A stretch of DNA of 64,000 nt from Lewinellaceae bacterium (GTDB lineage: Bacteria; Bacteroidota; Bacteroidia; Chitinophagales; Saprospiraceae), in contig JACJYB010000013.1 in the NCBI GenBank assembly GCA_020636355.1, forward strand, positions 1 to 64,000. Direction: 5' to 3'. Below, piece after piece: positions 42,805 through 51,674 of this stretch. Position numbers and translations under genes: made by a program. The notes under the pieces are model-generated. The model had not been told where the DNA came from and did not search any database. It was given only the letters and a program-made list of their open reading frames with translations. Numbering within the stretch: the stretch's first letter is position 1; each line of letters begins with the position of its first letter.

Positions 42805-43943
42805 GAGGATGTCTTAATATAAGTCAGCACTTTTTTAGTATACCCGGCCAGGCCAAAGTGCTGAATAACATTTTTTATATCGTTCATTAATCGGGCTTTA
42901 ATAATAAAGCCAACTTTTTCGGGCGGCGAAAGGAGTATGTTGTAAAGCGGCAATATTTGATTGGTCAGGTTTTTTTTGTAGGACTCCCCACCCTCTCCAA
43001 AATCAAGAACTACAAATCCATGTTCTTTCATCCACCTGGCCATAGTCAGTAATAGCACCCGGCCCGGACTGTATTTTTTATAGGCAATATCAAAAGCTGT
43101 GGTATGGTGAATCAGTGTTTTACCATGAAGCAAACAAACTGCATAGGCAATCCGGTGCGCACCAATACGGATTGAGAAGCGAACGATAATGCCATCATCG
43201 ATCCAGGAGAGAATAGCCCGACGCATCATGTCCCGCTGCTCCTTGTCATTGTATTTGGAAGGTGTATCTGTTGAATTCCAGCGCTGCCGGTGCAATGCAT
43301 AATATCCTTCCAACCAATCATCCAGATACTCTTCCCCGGTGAATATTTCGAAAACGGGTTTTTGGTGCCGAATCAGCTTTCGTTCGCGTTCACGAATATC
43401 GCCTGACTCCAATAAAAATTTGCTGACTTCTTCCGGCTCGTTGACATTCAATACCATACATACCTTCTGTTTTGAGAGGTATCGAATCATTCTTGAATGC
43501 TTTACTTCGTGCAACAGGATATCAACATCTCGCGTCCAGGAAGGAATGTTCTTTAGAAAAACCTGGCTACGTAATTTTCTGAGATGCCGGAATAGGTTTT
43601 GATAAAATTCCCGGATCTCACAATCCGAACATGTTTCATGAATGATGAAGTAATTATGATCGGAACGAACATCGCTTAACAGATGATATACATCTTCTTG
43701 CTTTCGAAATAATACAGCTCCAAGCAACCGATTTCTCTTGATCATCTTAAAAGCAGCCAGGCCATCCGGAAACTGACTGGCTAATGAGGACAGGTATGCT
43801 GGGGCTTGAAACGGTGAACGGTTTTTACTCGACCACCATAAGTTTTCGTAAGAGTCCCAGAAACCTGATTCCAGGTTGCTTTCAAAGCTGAAAGACACAA
43901 AATTATTCTTTAGAGGGTTAATACTAATAAGTTGTGCTTGCAT
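42801..43943 (-). CDS. CelD/BioF2-like GNAT acyltransferase, paralog B
   Basis: The start at 43943 (MQAQLIS..., 380 aa) is preferred; the frame also has a Met at 43979 inside the asparagine-synthase-like gene. It shares with paralog A the markers SDVRSDHNYF, LKNIPSW, RQRWNSTDTPSKYNDKEQRD, GIIVRFSI, YKKYSPGRVLLLTMARWMKEHG and LDFGEGGESYKKNL. It probably arose by tandem duplication and diverged considerably. The predicted role is acylation of an amino sugar or polysaccharide intermediate. It overlaps the upstream gene by 20 bases. Confidence 0.82.
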   Translation of the reverse strand: MQAQLISINPLKNNFVSFSFESNLESGFWDSYENLWWSSKNRSPFQAPAYLSSLASQFPDGLAAFKMIKRNRLLGAVLFRKQEDVYHLLSDVRSDHNYFIIHETCSDCEIREFYQNLFRHLRKLRSQVFLKNIPSWTRDVDILLHEVKHSRMIRYLSKQKVCMVLNVNEPEEVSKFLLESGDIRERERKLIRHQKPVFEIFTGEEYLDDWLEGYYALHRQRWNSTDTPSKYNDKEQRDMMRRAILSWIDDGIIVRFSIRIGAHRIAYAVCLLHGKTLIHHTTAFDIAYKKYSPGRVLLLTMARWMKEHGFVVLDFGEGGESYKKNLTNQILPLYNILLSPPEKVGFIIKARLMNDIKNVIQHFGLAGYTKKVLTYIKTSS

Positions 43944-45645
43944 AATGGTTGGCATTCCGCTTAGTAATGCCATAGGCAATACTAAGCCAGTTTATTAGTG
44001 TGTCCCGGTTTAATCCTTTAAATGTAATTCCTGAATCGGGAATGCCATTTAATTTGGATTCTTGCATAAAGTGTTCGATTACTGAGAATACATTGTTATC
44101 GTCAAGCGCTTCATTTTGATTAAATTTTTGCTGGATATAACGATAAAACAATACAGGTTTTCGCCAGGATTCACCTACGTCATTCGGTGCATACCCCTTA
44201 GATGTCTTCATCCTGTAAAGCCGATGATCACTCATCCGAAGGACCTGGGCATAGAAAAGTTGCCCGATCATTCTTTTAAACTTATTCTCCTCAAACAAAG
44301 GCCGGTGTACACCGGACCAAATGGTTTGATTTAATGAATGGACAAAGGAATAGTTTAAATACGGTGTCCGGTTGTTTAAGAAATGGTTTTGCATTATTAT
44401 TTCCGGGCCAAAATATTTGCGAAATAGTTCTTCATAGACAAACCGGTAAAATCTGGCATTTCCGGTCATGCCGGATTCATCCAGGTATTTATTGATGTCA
44501 TCGATTAGCCCTTCTAATTCCGCATCGAAGTCGTTCTGCCCCCAACTTTTAACTTCAGTCCATAGCCGGTCTTTCCATTGCCGGTCGGAAGAAGAAAAGA
44601 CATCAATCAAATGTTTGGTCATCATCATTCCCGGCAGATGGAGCGCTCGGAACAACTCACTCCCGAAATTCCCGGTTATTATAAAGGAGGTTTCCTGGCT
44701 TAATATGGATGCACTGTATAAATAATGCGGTCTCCCCACATTTCCGTGATAATCTGACAAAGACATGAAGTCTTGGATCGACCTATCTGCATCATTTCTC
44801 AGATAATTCTCATCCAGGATAATGGAGTGATGCGATAAACCCAGCTTTTTAGCTTGCCGGGCAGGCACCTGGATGTCGGAAGAACAGGCAGCGCCAAAAC
44901 TATATGTAAAAAATGAACGATTGTTTTTAAGCGCTACACCCACCAGCGTCCGGCCATCAAATCCACCAGTTAACGATATTCCGAAACGGTTGACAGGCAT
45001 GAAGTCGCTGCAAGCAGAAACAAATTGCTCTGCCAATTGATTTAAGTCTCTATTATGCGATTTGGACGGAGTCCCGGAGTATGCAGAAAAGTCAAGGTTT
45101 TTTCGGACACTAAAATGCGTGGCCGTGATGGATAACTGACTGTGGGCAGGCAATAATTTGATTTCCTGATACCAGGTAGCGTCAAAAAGTGGATAATGGA
45201 ATAATAGGCGTTCAAGGATGTATCTACGGTCATTGGCCGGAGCATGTATCCGATCCGCTAAAAAATCAGATGATGAGCTTATGTAAACACAATTAATCTC
45301 ATGATGATAATAAACCGGCAGAATTCCGCCAAATGAAGAGCCAGTTGCAAGCCGGTCACGACCGACCCAGAACCAATTATAATGCCCGGCTAACTCCGTA
45401 TAAAGCGTATGCAGATCTATGTCTCCATTGGCTTTGATTAAATTTTCCGGACTGGATAGGGCTCCAATTGGGTCACCTAAAATCCAGAATACACCTTTGG
45501 CAGGTACTTCGACACTGGAACAAGACTGCTTGCCGGCAACCAAATACAATATATTTTCCTCGACTACTTCAGGCAGAGCTGTCGCACACTGCTTTACCTG
45601 CAGGCTTTTGGAAGATTGGTATATTCGTTTAAGAAAAAAGAACAT
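43924..45645 (-). CDS. Asparagine-synthase-like protein with modified PP-loop
   Basis: A 573-aa protein. The N-terminal ~170 residues resemble the glutaminase-like fold of AsnB (GRDRLATGSSFGGILPVYYH) but do not start with the catalytic Cys2. The synthetase half has the ATP-pyrophosphatase loop as SLTGGFDGRT in place of S-G-G-L-D-S-S/T, followed by FTYSFGAACSSDIQVPARQAKKLG and IITGNFGSELFR. AsnB relatives without Cys2 appear in polysaccharide, lasso-peptide and other modification loci, where they activate a carboxylate by adenylation. The likely role is amidation or adenylation-driven acyl modification; the substrate is unknown. Confidence 0.82.
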   Translation of the reverse strand: MFFFLKRIYQSSKSLQVKQCATALPEVVEENILYLVAGKQSCSSVEVPAKGVFWILGDPIGALSSPENLIKANGDIDLHTLYTELAGHYNWFWVGRDRLATGSSFGGILPVYYHHEINCVYISSSSDFLADRIHAPANDRRYILERLLFHYPLFDATWYQEIKLLPAHSQLSITATHFSVRKNLDFSAYSGTPSKSHNRDLNQLAEQFVSACSDFMPVNRFGISLTGGFDGRTLVGVALKNNRSFFTYSFGAACSSDIQVPARQAKKLGLSHHSIILDENYLRNDADRSIQDFMSLSDYHGNVGRPHYLYSASILSQETSFIITGNFGSELFRALHLPGMMMTKHLIDVFSSSDRQWKDRLWTEVKSWGQNDFDAELEGLIDDINKYLDESGMTGNARFYRFVYEELFRKYFGPEIIMQNHFLNNRTPYLNYSFVHSLNQTIWSGVHRPLFEENKFKRMIGQLFYAQVLRMSDHRLYRMKTSKGYAPNDVGESWRKPVLFYRYIQQKFNQNEALDDNNVFSVIEHFMQESKLNGIPDSGITFKGLNRDTLINWLSIAYGITKRNANHYASTTY

Positions 45646-45661
45646 TTGAATTTTATCAGGA

Positions 45662-46828
45662 TCAGACTCGGTGCAGAATCCTGTTTTTTAAGTCATAAAT
45701 TTCTCGGACAGCCCGGTAAGGCTGCCGTTGGTAATGGCTGTTAATTTTAAAATGGAACTTTTGTCGGCTTAACCATGGCGCATTATCAAAATCTCCTCCT
45801 AATCTGGGTATGCGATCGACCTTACCGGATTCCCCGGTCAATTTGCCTGAAGTGGTTGCCCGGTATCCTGACGAACGTGCCAGCTCATGGGCCTCCTGCG
45901 TATTATCTCCGTGCGGCCAGCAGAGGAAATGGATTGGTTTTTCAAGTCTTTGTTCAAGAACTTCCTTTGATTTGACCACTTCGTAATGCAACCGCTGCAG
46001 GTAGTCCGTTTGTAATTCGCTCTCCGTAATAAGCGTATTATTAGCCCGGTGACTCTTCAGTACCTGCAAGGCGTCTGCTTCATAGACAGGTCTCTGGGCT
46101 GCTTCCGACAAATCATATCCTGCCCCTAGCGCGCTTAACTCTAGAAAAATCTCCGGGTTGATGGTTAGCTTGTGCGCAATTACAGCCGATTGTTCTATAA
46201 ACAAGGGATATCCCCAAGGCAAACGGTTCTCAAAACCTGGGTCCGCCATGTAGACTGGTTTGAGGCCGGGATTCTGATTCCAAATCGGGTATACTCCTCG
46301 GGGCCCTCCATAATAAAATCCCGTTACCTCGTCCGAAGTGATGTATTTGGTATGAGACATGGTATGAGACTGCACATCGACTATGCCCGATTCCTGCATA
46401 GCCCGCAATTCATCCCAGGTTAGATAGCCCCGATCGTCAAGCTCATTCATGGTACAGGTCCCAGCCCAAACATCTGCCAGATTTGGCCGCACGATAGACC
46501 GGGGATCCAGGCACTCCGGGGATGCAAATAAGGTAAATCGAATACCATATTTTTTTGCCAGAGGCCAAACGTAAACCCAGTTGTCCAGATAACCATCGTC
46601 AAAAGTGAGACAGATCTCATTGCCCTGGCTGGACTTTTTGCCTTCCCGGATATCACTGTATTCATCCAGAAAAATGGATCGAAAGCCATTTTTAGCCAGG
46701 TATTGCAACTGATCTTCAAATTTTTGCAATGAGAAGGTCAGACCATTTAACACCCAGCTGTCATTTTTTGCCGGCGCCACTGAATGGTAATAAAAAACGG
46801 GAGGACTACATTTGGACATACAAGGCAT
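45662..46828 (-). CDS. NodB-like polysaccharide deacetylase, large form
   Basis: A 388-aa protein (alternative start 46819). Motif 1 is EICLTFDDGYLDNW (~72-85), motif 2 is VDVQSHTMSHTKY (~152-164), and a third is FLCWPHGDNTQEAHELA (~307-323) with the usual Pro-His-Gly. The ~130-residue insertion between motifs 2 and 3 makes it the largest of the locus deacetylases. The start overlaps the upstream glycosyltransferase gene by 23 bases. It is probably cytoplasmic or membrane-peripheral. Confidence 0.86.
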   Translation of the reverse strand: MPCMSKCSPPVFYYHSVAPAKNDSWVLNGLTFSLQKFEDQLQYLAKNGFRSIFLDEYSDIREGKKSSQGNEICLTFDDGYLDNWVYVWPLAKKYGIRFTLFASPECLDPRSIVRPNLADVWAGTCTMNELDDRGYLTWDELRAMQESGIVDVQSHTMSHTKYITSDEVTGFYYGGPRGVYPIWNQNPGLKPVYMADPGFENRLPWGYPLFIEQSAVIAHKLTINPEIFLELSALGAGYDLSEAAQRPVYEADALQVLKSHRANNTLITESELQTDYLQRLHYEVVKSKEVLEQRLEKPIHFLCWPHGDNTQEAHELARSSGYRATTSGKLTGESGKVDRIPRLGGDFDNAPWLSRQKFHFKINSHYQRQPYRAVREIYDLKNRILHRV

Positions 46829-47885
46829 TAATTTGATCTACATGATTTTGCTGTGAAAATCGATGCTTTAATTCTTCAATCATAGTCAATGGTTTAGAAG
46901 CAAGAACGGGATAGGTGCGTACAGCCTGAATAAATCTCTGTTTAATGTTATTGTAGTTTTCGGGTTTGCCCAATTCAAAAATATGGTGTTCGCCATAAAT
47001 CTCCCGGAAGGCCGGAATATCGCTGGTCAGGACCGGCAGACCGGTCAACAATGCTTCAACGAGGACATTGCCAAATGATTCGAAGGCACTGAGAAAGAGG
47101 AACAAGTCCACTTCACCATAAAATCTCTCGATGTCGGATATAAACCCGTGGCAAATGATACGCTGATGGAATGGACTGGCATCGCATTGCTTTCGGATGG
47201 CCTCCTGAAGCGGTCCTGAACCGGCAATATGCAATTCGAGCTGAGGGTGGTCCGCTGCAATCTCTTCAAATAACCGGATTACCAACTCAACATTCTTTCC
47301 CGGATGGAGCCTGCCTACATAAGCCATTTTTTTCAATCGTTTCCTGGGATGAAAATGTGCATAAAAGCGGCCGGTATCTATTCCGTTATAAATCACCAGC
47401 GGTTTAACTTTTAAAACATTATCCCGAAATACCTTTTCACTATAGTGGGAATTGGCGACAAATGTGACCTTACGAAAGGTCAATAAAATCCGGATGAAGA
47501 ACCATACAAACTTTAAATACACCTTCTGAATGGCGGATTTCCAGTAGATGGTCCCATGAATGTGGTAAATCGGGTTTTGGACTCCGGCAAGCAGCGTGAT
47601 AAGCAGAATCACTGGCCCGCCATTATTTAAATGAAAAATGTCTTTCCGGTTTGACCGACAATACTGCCAATATTTCCAATAGGTATTTCCCGGATTATTT
47701 CTGGCGCAAATTACCTTCACTTTCGATTCATCAAACAAGGTATTCTCTGTGGCACGTAGTCCATACACCTCCATCTTACTGTGGCCATAAAAATGGTCGA
47801 TGTATTGGAGTACATTTAACTCCATTCCTCCCGGACCGAGATCCCATAGGACATAATGGATTGGTTTTGTATTTGCTTGTTTCAT
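46806..47885 (-). CDS. Glycosyltransferase family 4
   Basis: The start is chosen at 47885 (359 aa), which gives the ATGA overlap with the upstream gene and a natural GT-B N-terminus (IHYVLWDLGPGGMELNVLQ). The frame extends to 48035, but that extra part lies inside the upstream polymerase gene. GT4 marks: YNGIDTGRFYAHF, MAYVGRLHPGKNVELVI (~205-221) and SAFESFGNVLVEALLTGLPVL with the E-x7-E motif. Sugar specificity is unknown. Confidence 0.92.
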   Translation of the reverse strand: MKQANTKPIHYVLWDLGPGGMELNVLQYIDHFYGHSKMEVYGLRATENTLFDESKVKVICARNNPGNTYWKYWQYCRSNRKDIFHLNNGGPVILLITLLAGVQNPIYHIHGTIYWKSAIQKVYLKFVWFFIRILLTFRKVTFVANSHYSEKVFRDNVLKVKPLVIYNGIDTGRFYAHFHPRKRLKKMAYVGRLHPGKNVELVIRLFEEIAADHPQLELHIAGSGPLQEAIRKQCDASPFHQRIICHGFISDIERFYGEVDLFLFLSAFESFGNVLVEALLTGLPVLTSDIPAFREIYGEHHIFELGKPENYNNIKQRFIQAVRTYPVLASKPLTMIEELKHRFSQQNHVDQINALYVQM

Positions 47886-49330
47886 ACGGCTACTACTGAC
47901 TCTGCATTTTCCTCCCGCACGGCATAGAAATACGTCAATGCAATCATGCCAAAAAATACTGCCTGGGTGATTCCGGTAGAAGGAAATTGATAATAGGCAA
48001 ATTCTTGCTCGGAACTGGAGTGGATGATAAACCATCCGATGAAATAAATGGGAAACAGCAAAAGCGCTTTGCGATATTTAAAATCAAAGCCCACATTCAG
48101 ATAACGCAACCACAATTTAACCGACACAAACCCAATGAAAAAGATCATCAATGCGGCGCCGATGATACCTGACTGCATCAATATGTTTTGATTGCCCACA
48201 TGCACGTCATTGTTATCCATAAATTCCCTGGAAAAACCCCAGCCGGTTAATTTCGAAAGTTCCCATTTACGCATTACGCGCGGACCTCGTTCAGTAATCC
48301 GGATTAAAGTCCCGCCCGCAGTGGCATCGCCTTGTGCCAATTTCTCCAGAGTCAATAACCGCTTAAAGGCATTATTCGTCTGGATCCGCAAGGTTGGAAT
48401 GGCCTGACTGGCCAGAATAGCCAACAAAATTATGGTTGAAACCGACATCACCCTGCGTCGATCAAATTGCACGATAAAAAACATGGAACTCAATAAAATA
48501 AACACCATGTATATGGTCCATCCCCGGGTAGCGGATAGAAATATTGAAGCAAAATTTGCAATCAACACTGTAAACAAATACATATTGGAAAAGTGACTTT
48601 TCCGTTGGGCCAGATAAAATAATGCCCCCAGGTTGCTGGCAATAATCAGACTTTCATTGTAAAGCCCGCGATAAGTCTTGTCCTTCGTGATTTCAATGGC
48701 CCACCAGATTTCTTTTTTGGCACCAAAGAATGCCACCGGTGAAGAACTGGTCAATATGGTAAAAAGCTGTGTGCCTAATGCTACGAGTGCAACCGGAAAA
48801 AGGTACACAAACAGCTCCGTATACTGCTCCTGTTTTTGAAACAACTTTGGAATCGAATACAATAACATGAGCGGCACAATCCATTTGAAGATCCTGAATT
48901 GAACATTCATTGCTAAATCCACGCCCACCACATACCCCTGGATGATCAGATAGATGAGGTAAATGGACAAAACAAGTAACGGCGTCTGGTAAAAAGGGCG
49001 ATAGGTAGAAACTGTATTTCTGGCTTTAATGATACTGAGGATAATGTATAACTGAGATACTTCGACTTCGGGCAGGCCGGGAAGCAGACTCAGGGTAACT
49101 TCATATAGGCCGAAAAAACCGAAGAATCCGTCAGCAAGGATGAAAAAATATGCCAGCCAGAAAGGCTCCTCCTCTGGTTTGCACTTGAAATACAACACCA
49201 GTGTTGCGAGGTGAAATATCACTTTTCCCCATGCGGGAGCATAATAATTAGCCAGGATGGCCAGGACAGCCAATCCGAAAAAGCGCAAGACCTTTACCAG
49301 GTCAGACTGTTTATACTCCTGATTACCCAT
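47882..49330 (-). CDS. O-antigen ligase/polymerase family (Wzy-like)
   Basis: A 482-aa polytopic membrane protein with ~11-12 hydrophobic segments and the large periplasmic loop between late helices that carries LTGWGFSREFMDNNDVHVGNQN, ending in the hydrophobic IGAALMIFFIGF helix. That layout is the Wzy_C-type pattern. In a locus with Wza, Wzc and a flippase, the best role is polymerase of the repeat unit. Families are too divergent to name a substrate. Confidence 0.82.
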   Translation of the reverse strand: MGNQEYKQSDLVKVLRFFGLAVLAILANYYAPAWGKVIFHLATLVLYFKCKPEEEPFWLAYFFILADGFFGFFGLYEVTLSLLPGLPEVEVSQLYIILSIIKARNTVSTYRPFYQTPLLVLSIYLIYLIIQGYVVGVDLAMNVQFRIFKWIVPLMLLYSIPKLFQKQEQYTELFVYLFPVALVALGTQLFTILTSSSPVAFFGAKKEIWWAIEITKDKTYRGLYNESLIIASNLGALFYLAQRKSHFSNMYLFTVLIANFASIFLSATRGWTIYMVFILLSSMFFIVQFDRRRVMSVSTIILLAILASQAIPTLRIQTNNAFKRLLTLEKLAQGDATAGGTLIRITERGPRVMRKWELSKLTGWGFSREFMDNNDVHVGNQNILMQSGIIGAALMIFFIGFVSVKLWLRYLNVGFDFKYRKALLLFPIYFIGWFIIHSSSEQEFAYYQFPSTGITQAVFFGMIALTYFYAVREENAESVVAV

Positions 49331-49336
49331 ATCCGT

Positions 49337-50419
49337 TTACCGGTTAACGAGGACTTCCTGATTTTTAACTGCTGACCCGATGTGCATTGTTTCGGAGAGC
49401 AGTGCGGCATTATTTTTAATCGAATGTTTTTCCTTTACCAGATTTTGCATCCAGACCACCATGGCCCTCCTTTCTTTTTCGTGGCTCAGGTAATAGGCCG
49501 TCATCTCCCGGGCTTCGTCAAAAACCTTAACCGCCGGGACGTCAGCATCTCCAAATATTTCGACAACATTTTGCTGCCATTCCAGAACCGGAAGCGCACC
49601 GGCACCAAGAGCTTCAACCCACCGCCAATGCAGTGCATTCAATAAACCAGGATTTGCATCCACGGGGGCAATTTTCGTTGCATTGTACATGTCGTTAAGT
49701 CGCTCTACGGATATATGCCCTGTGCGCGGACGGTAACATTTCTCTATTTCTGGAAAGTACTCAAACCATCTTTCCATAGAATCATCACTGTGAATCTGCA
49801 GGTCAAAGTCTGCAAAGCAGCTAAGGAATTTTGCCTTCTTCATCCCCCAGCTGGTCTTATACCCCATCCCTACATAAAGAACATCCGATTTTAATTCTTC
49901 ATAAACGGCATCACTCAGCTCCTTCTCATAAAAGGAATCCGTAGGTGTATTCGGGTACAGGTAGTGCATGTTCTTAATGCCCATTTTGGTCATCTGCTCG
50001 ATCCAAAATGTGTCGTAGGTATAAACAGCGTCGGCGTAATACAACAAGGGTAAAAAGTGCCTGTTGCCGGGCGTATAGTAAGGACAGTCGCCCAGGAAAA
50101 AAGCAATTTTTGATTTTTTCTTAAAATAGGCCAATGTCTCCGGCACTAATAATTCATGGTTGTAGATGAAAACGATATCAGGCTGAATACGGTCGTATTC
50201 CTGCAGATATAATTTATTGATGTCCTGATAATAATATCCCTCCCACTTTTGTCTCCACTTATCGGGCAAACGGAACATTTGAGTATTAATCCGCTGTTTC
50301 CAGCCCACCATGATGTGTTGATAGTCAATCGTATGGATCTCCCCTCCTAACGCCTCAAAAGTCTCCCTGAAAGATTGATGAAAACCATATCTTTTAGGTA
50401 CCAGCAATAATACTTTCAT
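49337..50419 (-). CDS. CgeB-like GT-B glycosyltransferase
   Basis: A 360-aa protein starting MKVLLLVPKRYGFHQSFRE. Features are a GT-B-like N-domain (RIQPDIVFIYNHE, FFLGDCPYY), a donor-site region with HISVERLNDMYNATKIAPVDANPG, and EALGAGALPVLEW, as in CgeB/glyco_trans_1_2 proteins. These glycosyltransferases occur in spore-coat and polysaccharide loci. Donor and acceptor are unknown. It is followed after 6 bases by the polymerase gene. Confidence 0.8.
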   Translation of the reverse strand: MKVLLLVPKRYGFHQSFRETFEALGGEIHTIDYQHIMVGWKQRINTQMFRLPDKWRQKWEGYYYQDINKLYLQEYDRIQPDIVFIYNHELLVPETLAYFKKKSKIAFFLGDCPYYTPGNRHFLPLLYYADAVYTYDTFWIEQMTKMGIKNMHYLYPNTPTDSFYEKELSDAVYEELKSDVLYVGMGYKTSWGMKKAKFLSCFADFDLQIHSDDSMERWFEYFPEIEKCYRPRTGHISVERLNDMYNATKIAPVDANPGLLNALHWRWVEALGAGALPVLEWQQNVVEIFGDADVPAVKVFDEAREMTAYYLSHEKERRAMVVWMQNLVKEKHSIKNNAALLSETMHIGSAVKNQEVLVNR

Positions 50420-50489
50420 CGGTTACCAATTATTATTATTCCATAAATTATTTGACTTTCAGTTCCTGCATGATAAGCAGGATCAATGA

Positions 50490-51674
50490 TCAGGAAAGGT
50501 GATCAAACACCTTTATAACAGCCTCTACAACGTGCTCCTTTTCCTGATCGGTCATTACCGGATAAATGGGTAATCGCAACAACCGGTTAAAAAAGGCCAT
50601 CGATCCTGGAAATGCATCATCGTTGCCCAGGTGCTCGTAATATTTGTTCCGGTGTAATGGGGTGTAGTGTACGTTAGCCATCACACCTTCAGCACGTAAA
50701 GCATCCATGATCCAATATTTCCGCTCAGCAGGGACCAGGATCCCAAATAAATGCCAGTTGGAGGTGACATCTTCATCCACCTGCAGGAATTCAAGACCAC
50801 CAATTCCCTGAAGATTGGCCAGATAATAGTCCGCAATTTCCTTGCGTCGTGCGTTCATAGCTTCCAAACGGCTAAGCTGGGTAATGCCCATTGCTCCGTT
50901 GATATTGGACTGAACATAACTGTTGCCGATATCGACATACTCGTAATAACCACGAGTCTGTTGGTCCGTCAGGAAGCTGTACTTGTTGGTTCCTTTTTCG
51001 CGTAAGATTTTAATGCGCTCGGCTACCTGGTCATCATTTGTGACCAGTGCTCCGCCTTCACCCGTAGTTAGATTTTTGGTTCCATGAAATGAGAAGGTAC
51101 TTACATCGCCTTGATTACCGGTATATTTTCCCTGGTATTTCGAGCCGATGGACTGTGCCGTGTCTTGCACGATATAAAGACCATGTTTTTTAGCAATTGC
51201 CTGGATGCGATCCATTTCCGGCGGGTTTCCCGCGTAGTCTACCGGGCAAATGGCCACGGTGCGGTCGGTAATGTAGGACTCCAATTTATCGACATCAATG
51301 TTACCATTATCCGGTCTCACGTCAGCGAGAACGATTTTTAATCCATTAAGAAGTGGACCTAACGCCGTACTCGTATAGGTAAAGTTTGGCACGATCACCT
51401 CACCTCCGGCAGGAAAATCTTTCACCCGGAAAGCCAGGTCAAGGGCAACCGTACAGGAAGTCATAAAAAGGGCATGTTTTACGCCTAAATACTGTTTCAG
51501 ATTTTCTTCAAATTTCCGGCATGCAGGACCGTCTCCACTCACAAAAGTACTTCTCACCGCATCGGTAACAGCCTGAATGTCTTCCTCTATGATCGAGGGT
51601 TTATGAATGAGAACGGGTTCCCGGGTAACAGCTTTCCCTCCCTGAATGGCCAGCGTTTCTTTCGTAAGAATCAT
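50490..51674 (-). CDS. DegT/DnrJ/EryC1-type sugar aminotransferase, WecE-like
   Basis: A 394-aa PLP enzyme. The PLP-binding Asp171 is in IVQDTAQSIG and the Schiff-base Lys200 in FSFHGTKNLTTGEGG. ILREKGTN and VHYTPLH recall WecE/RffA, which makes TDP-4-amino-4,6-dideoxygalactose; Per (GDP-perosamine synthase) is a related alternative. With gmd next door, a GDP-4-keto-6-deoxy sugar is a plausible substrate. The start overlaps the epimerase stop (4 bases). It would supply a 4-amino sugar that the tailoring enzymes could acylate. Confidence 0.88.
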   Translation of the reverse strand: MILTKETLAIQGGKAVTREPVLIHKPSIIEEDIQAVTDAVRSTFVSGDGPACRKFEENLKQYLGVKHALFMTSCTVALDLAFRVKDFPAGGEVIVPNFTYTSTALGPLLNGLKIVLADVRPDNGNIDVDKLESYITDRTVAICPVDYAGNPPEMDRIQAIAKKHGLYIVQDTAQSIGSKYQGKYTGNQGDVSTFSFHGTKNLTTGEGGALVTNDDQVAERIKILREKGTNKYSFLTDQQTRGYYEYVDIGNSYVQSNINGAMGITQLSRLEAMNARRKEIADYYLANLQGIGGLEFLQVDEDVTSNWHLFGILVPAERKYWIMDALRAEGVMANVHYTPLHRNKYYEHLGNDDAFPGSMAFFNRLLRLPIYPVMTDQEKEHVVEAVIKVFDHLS

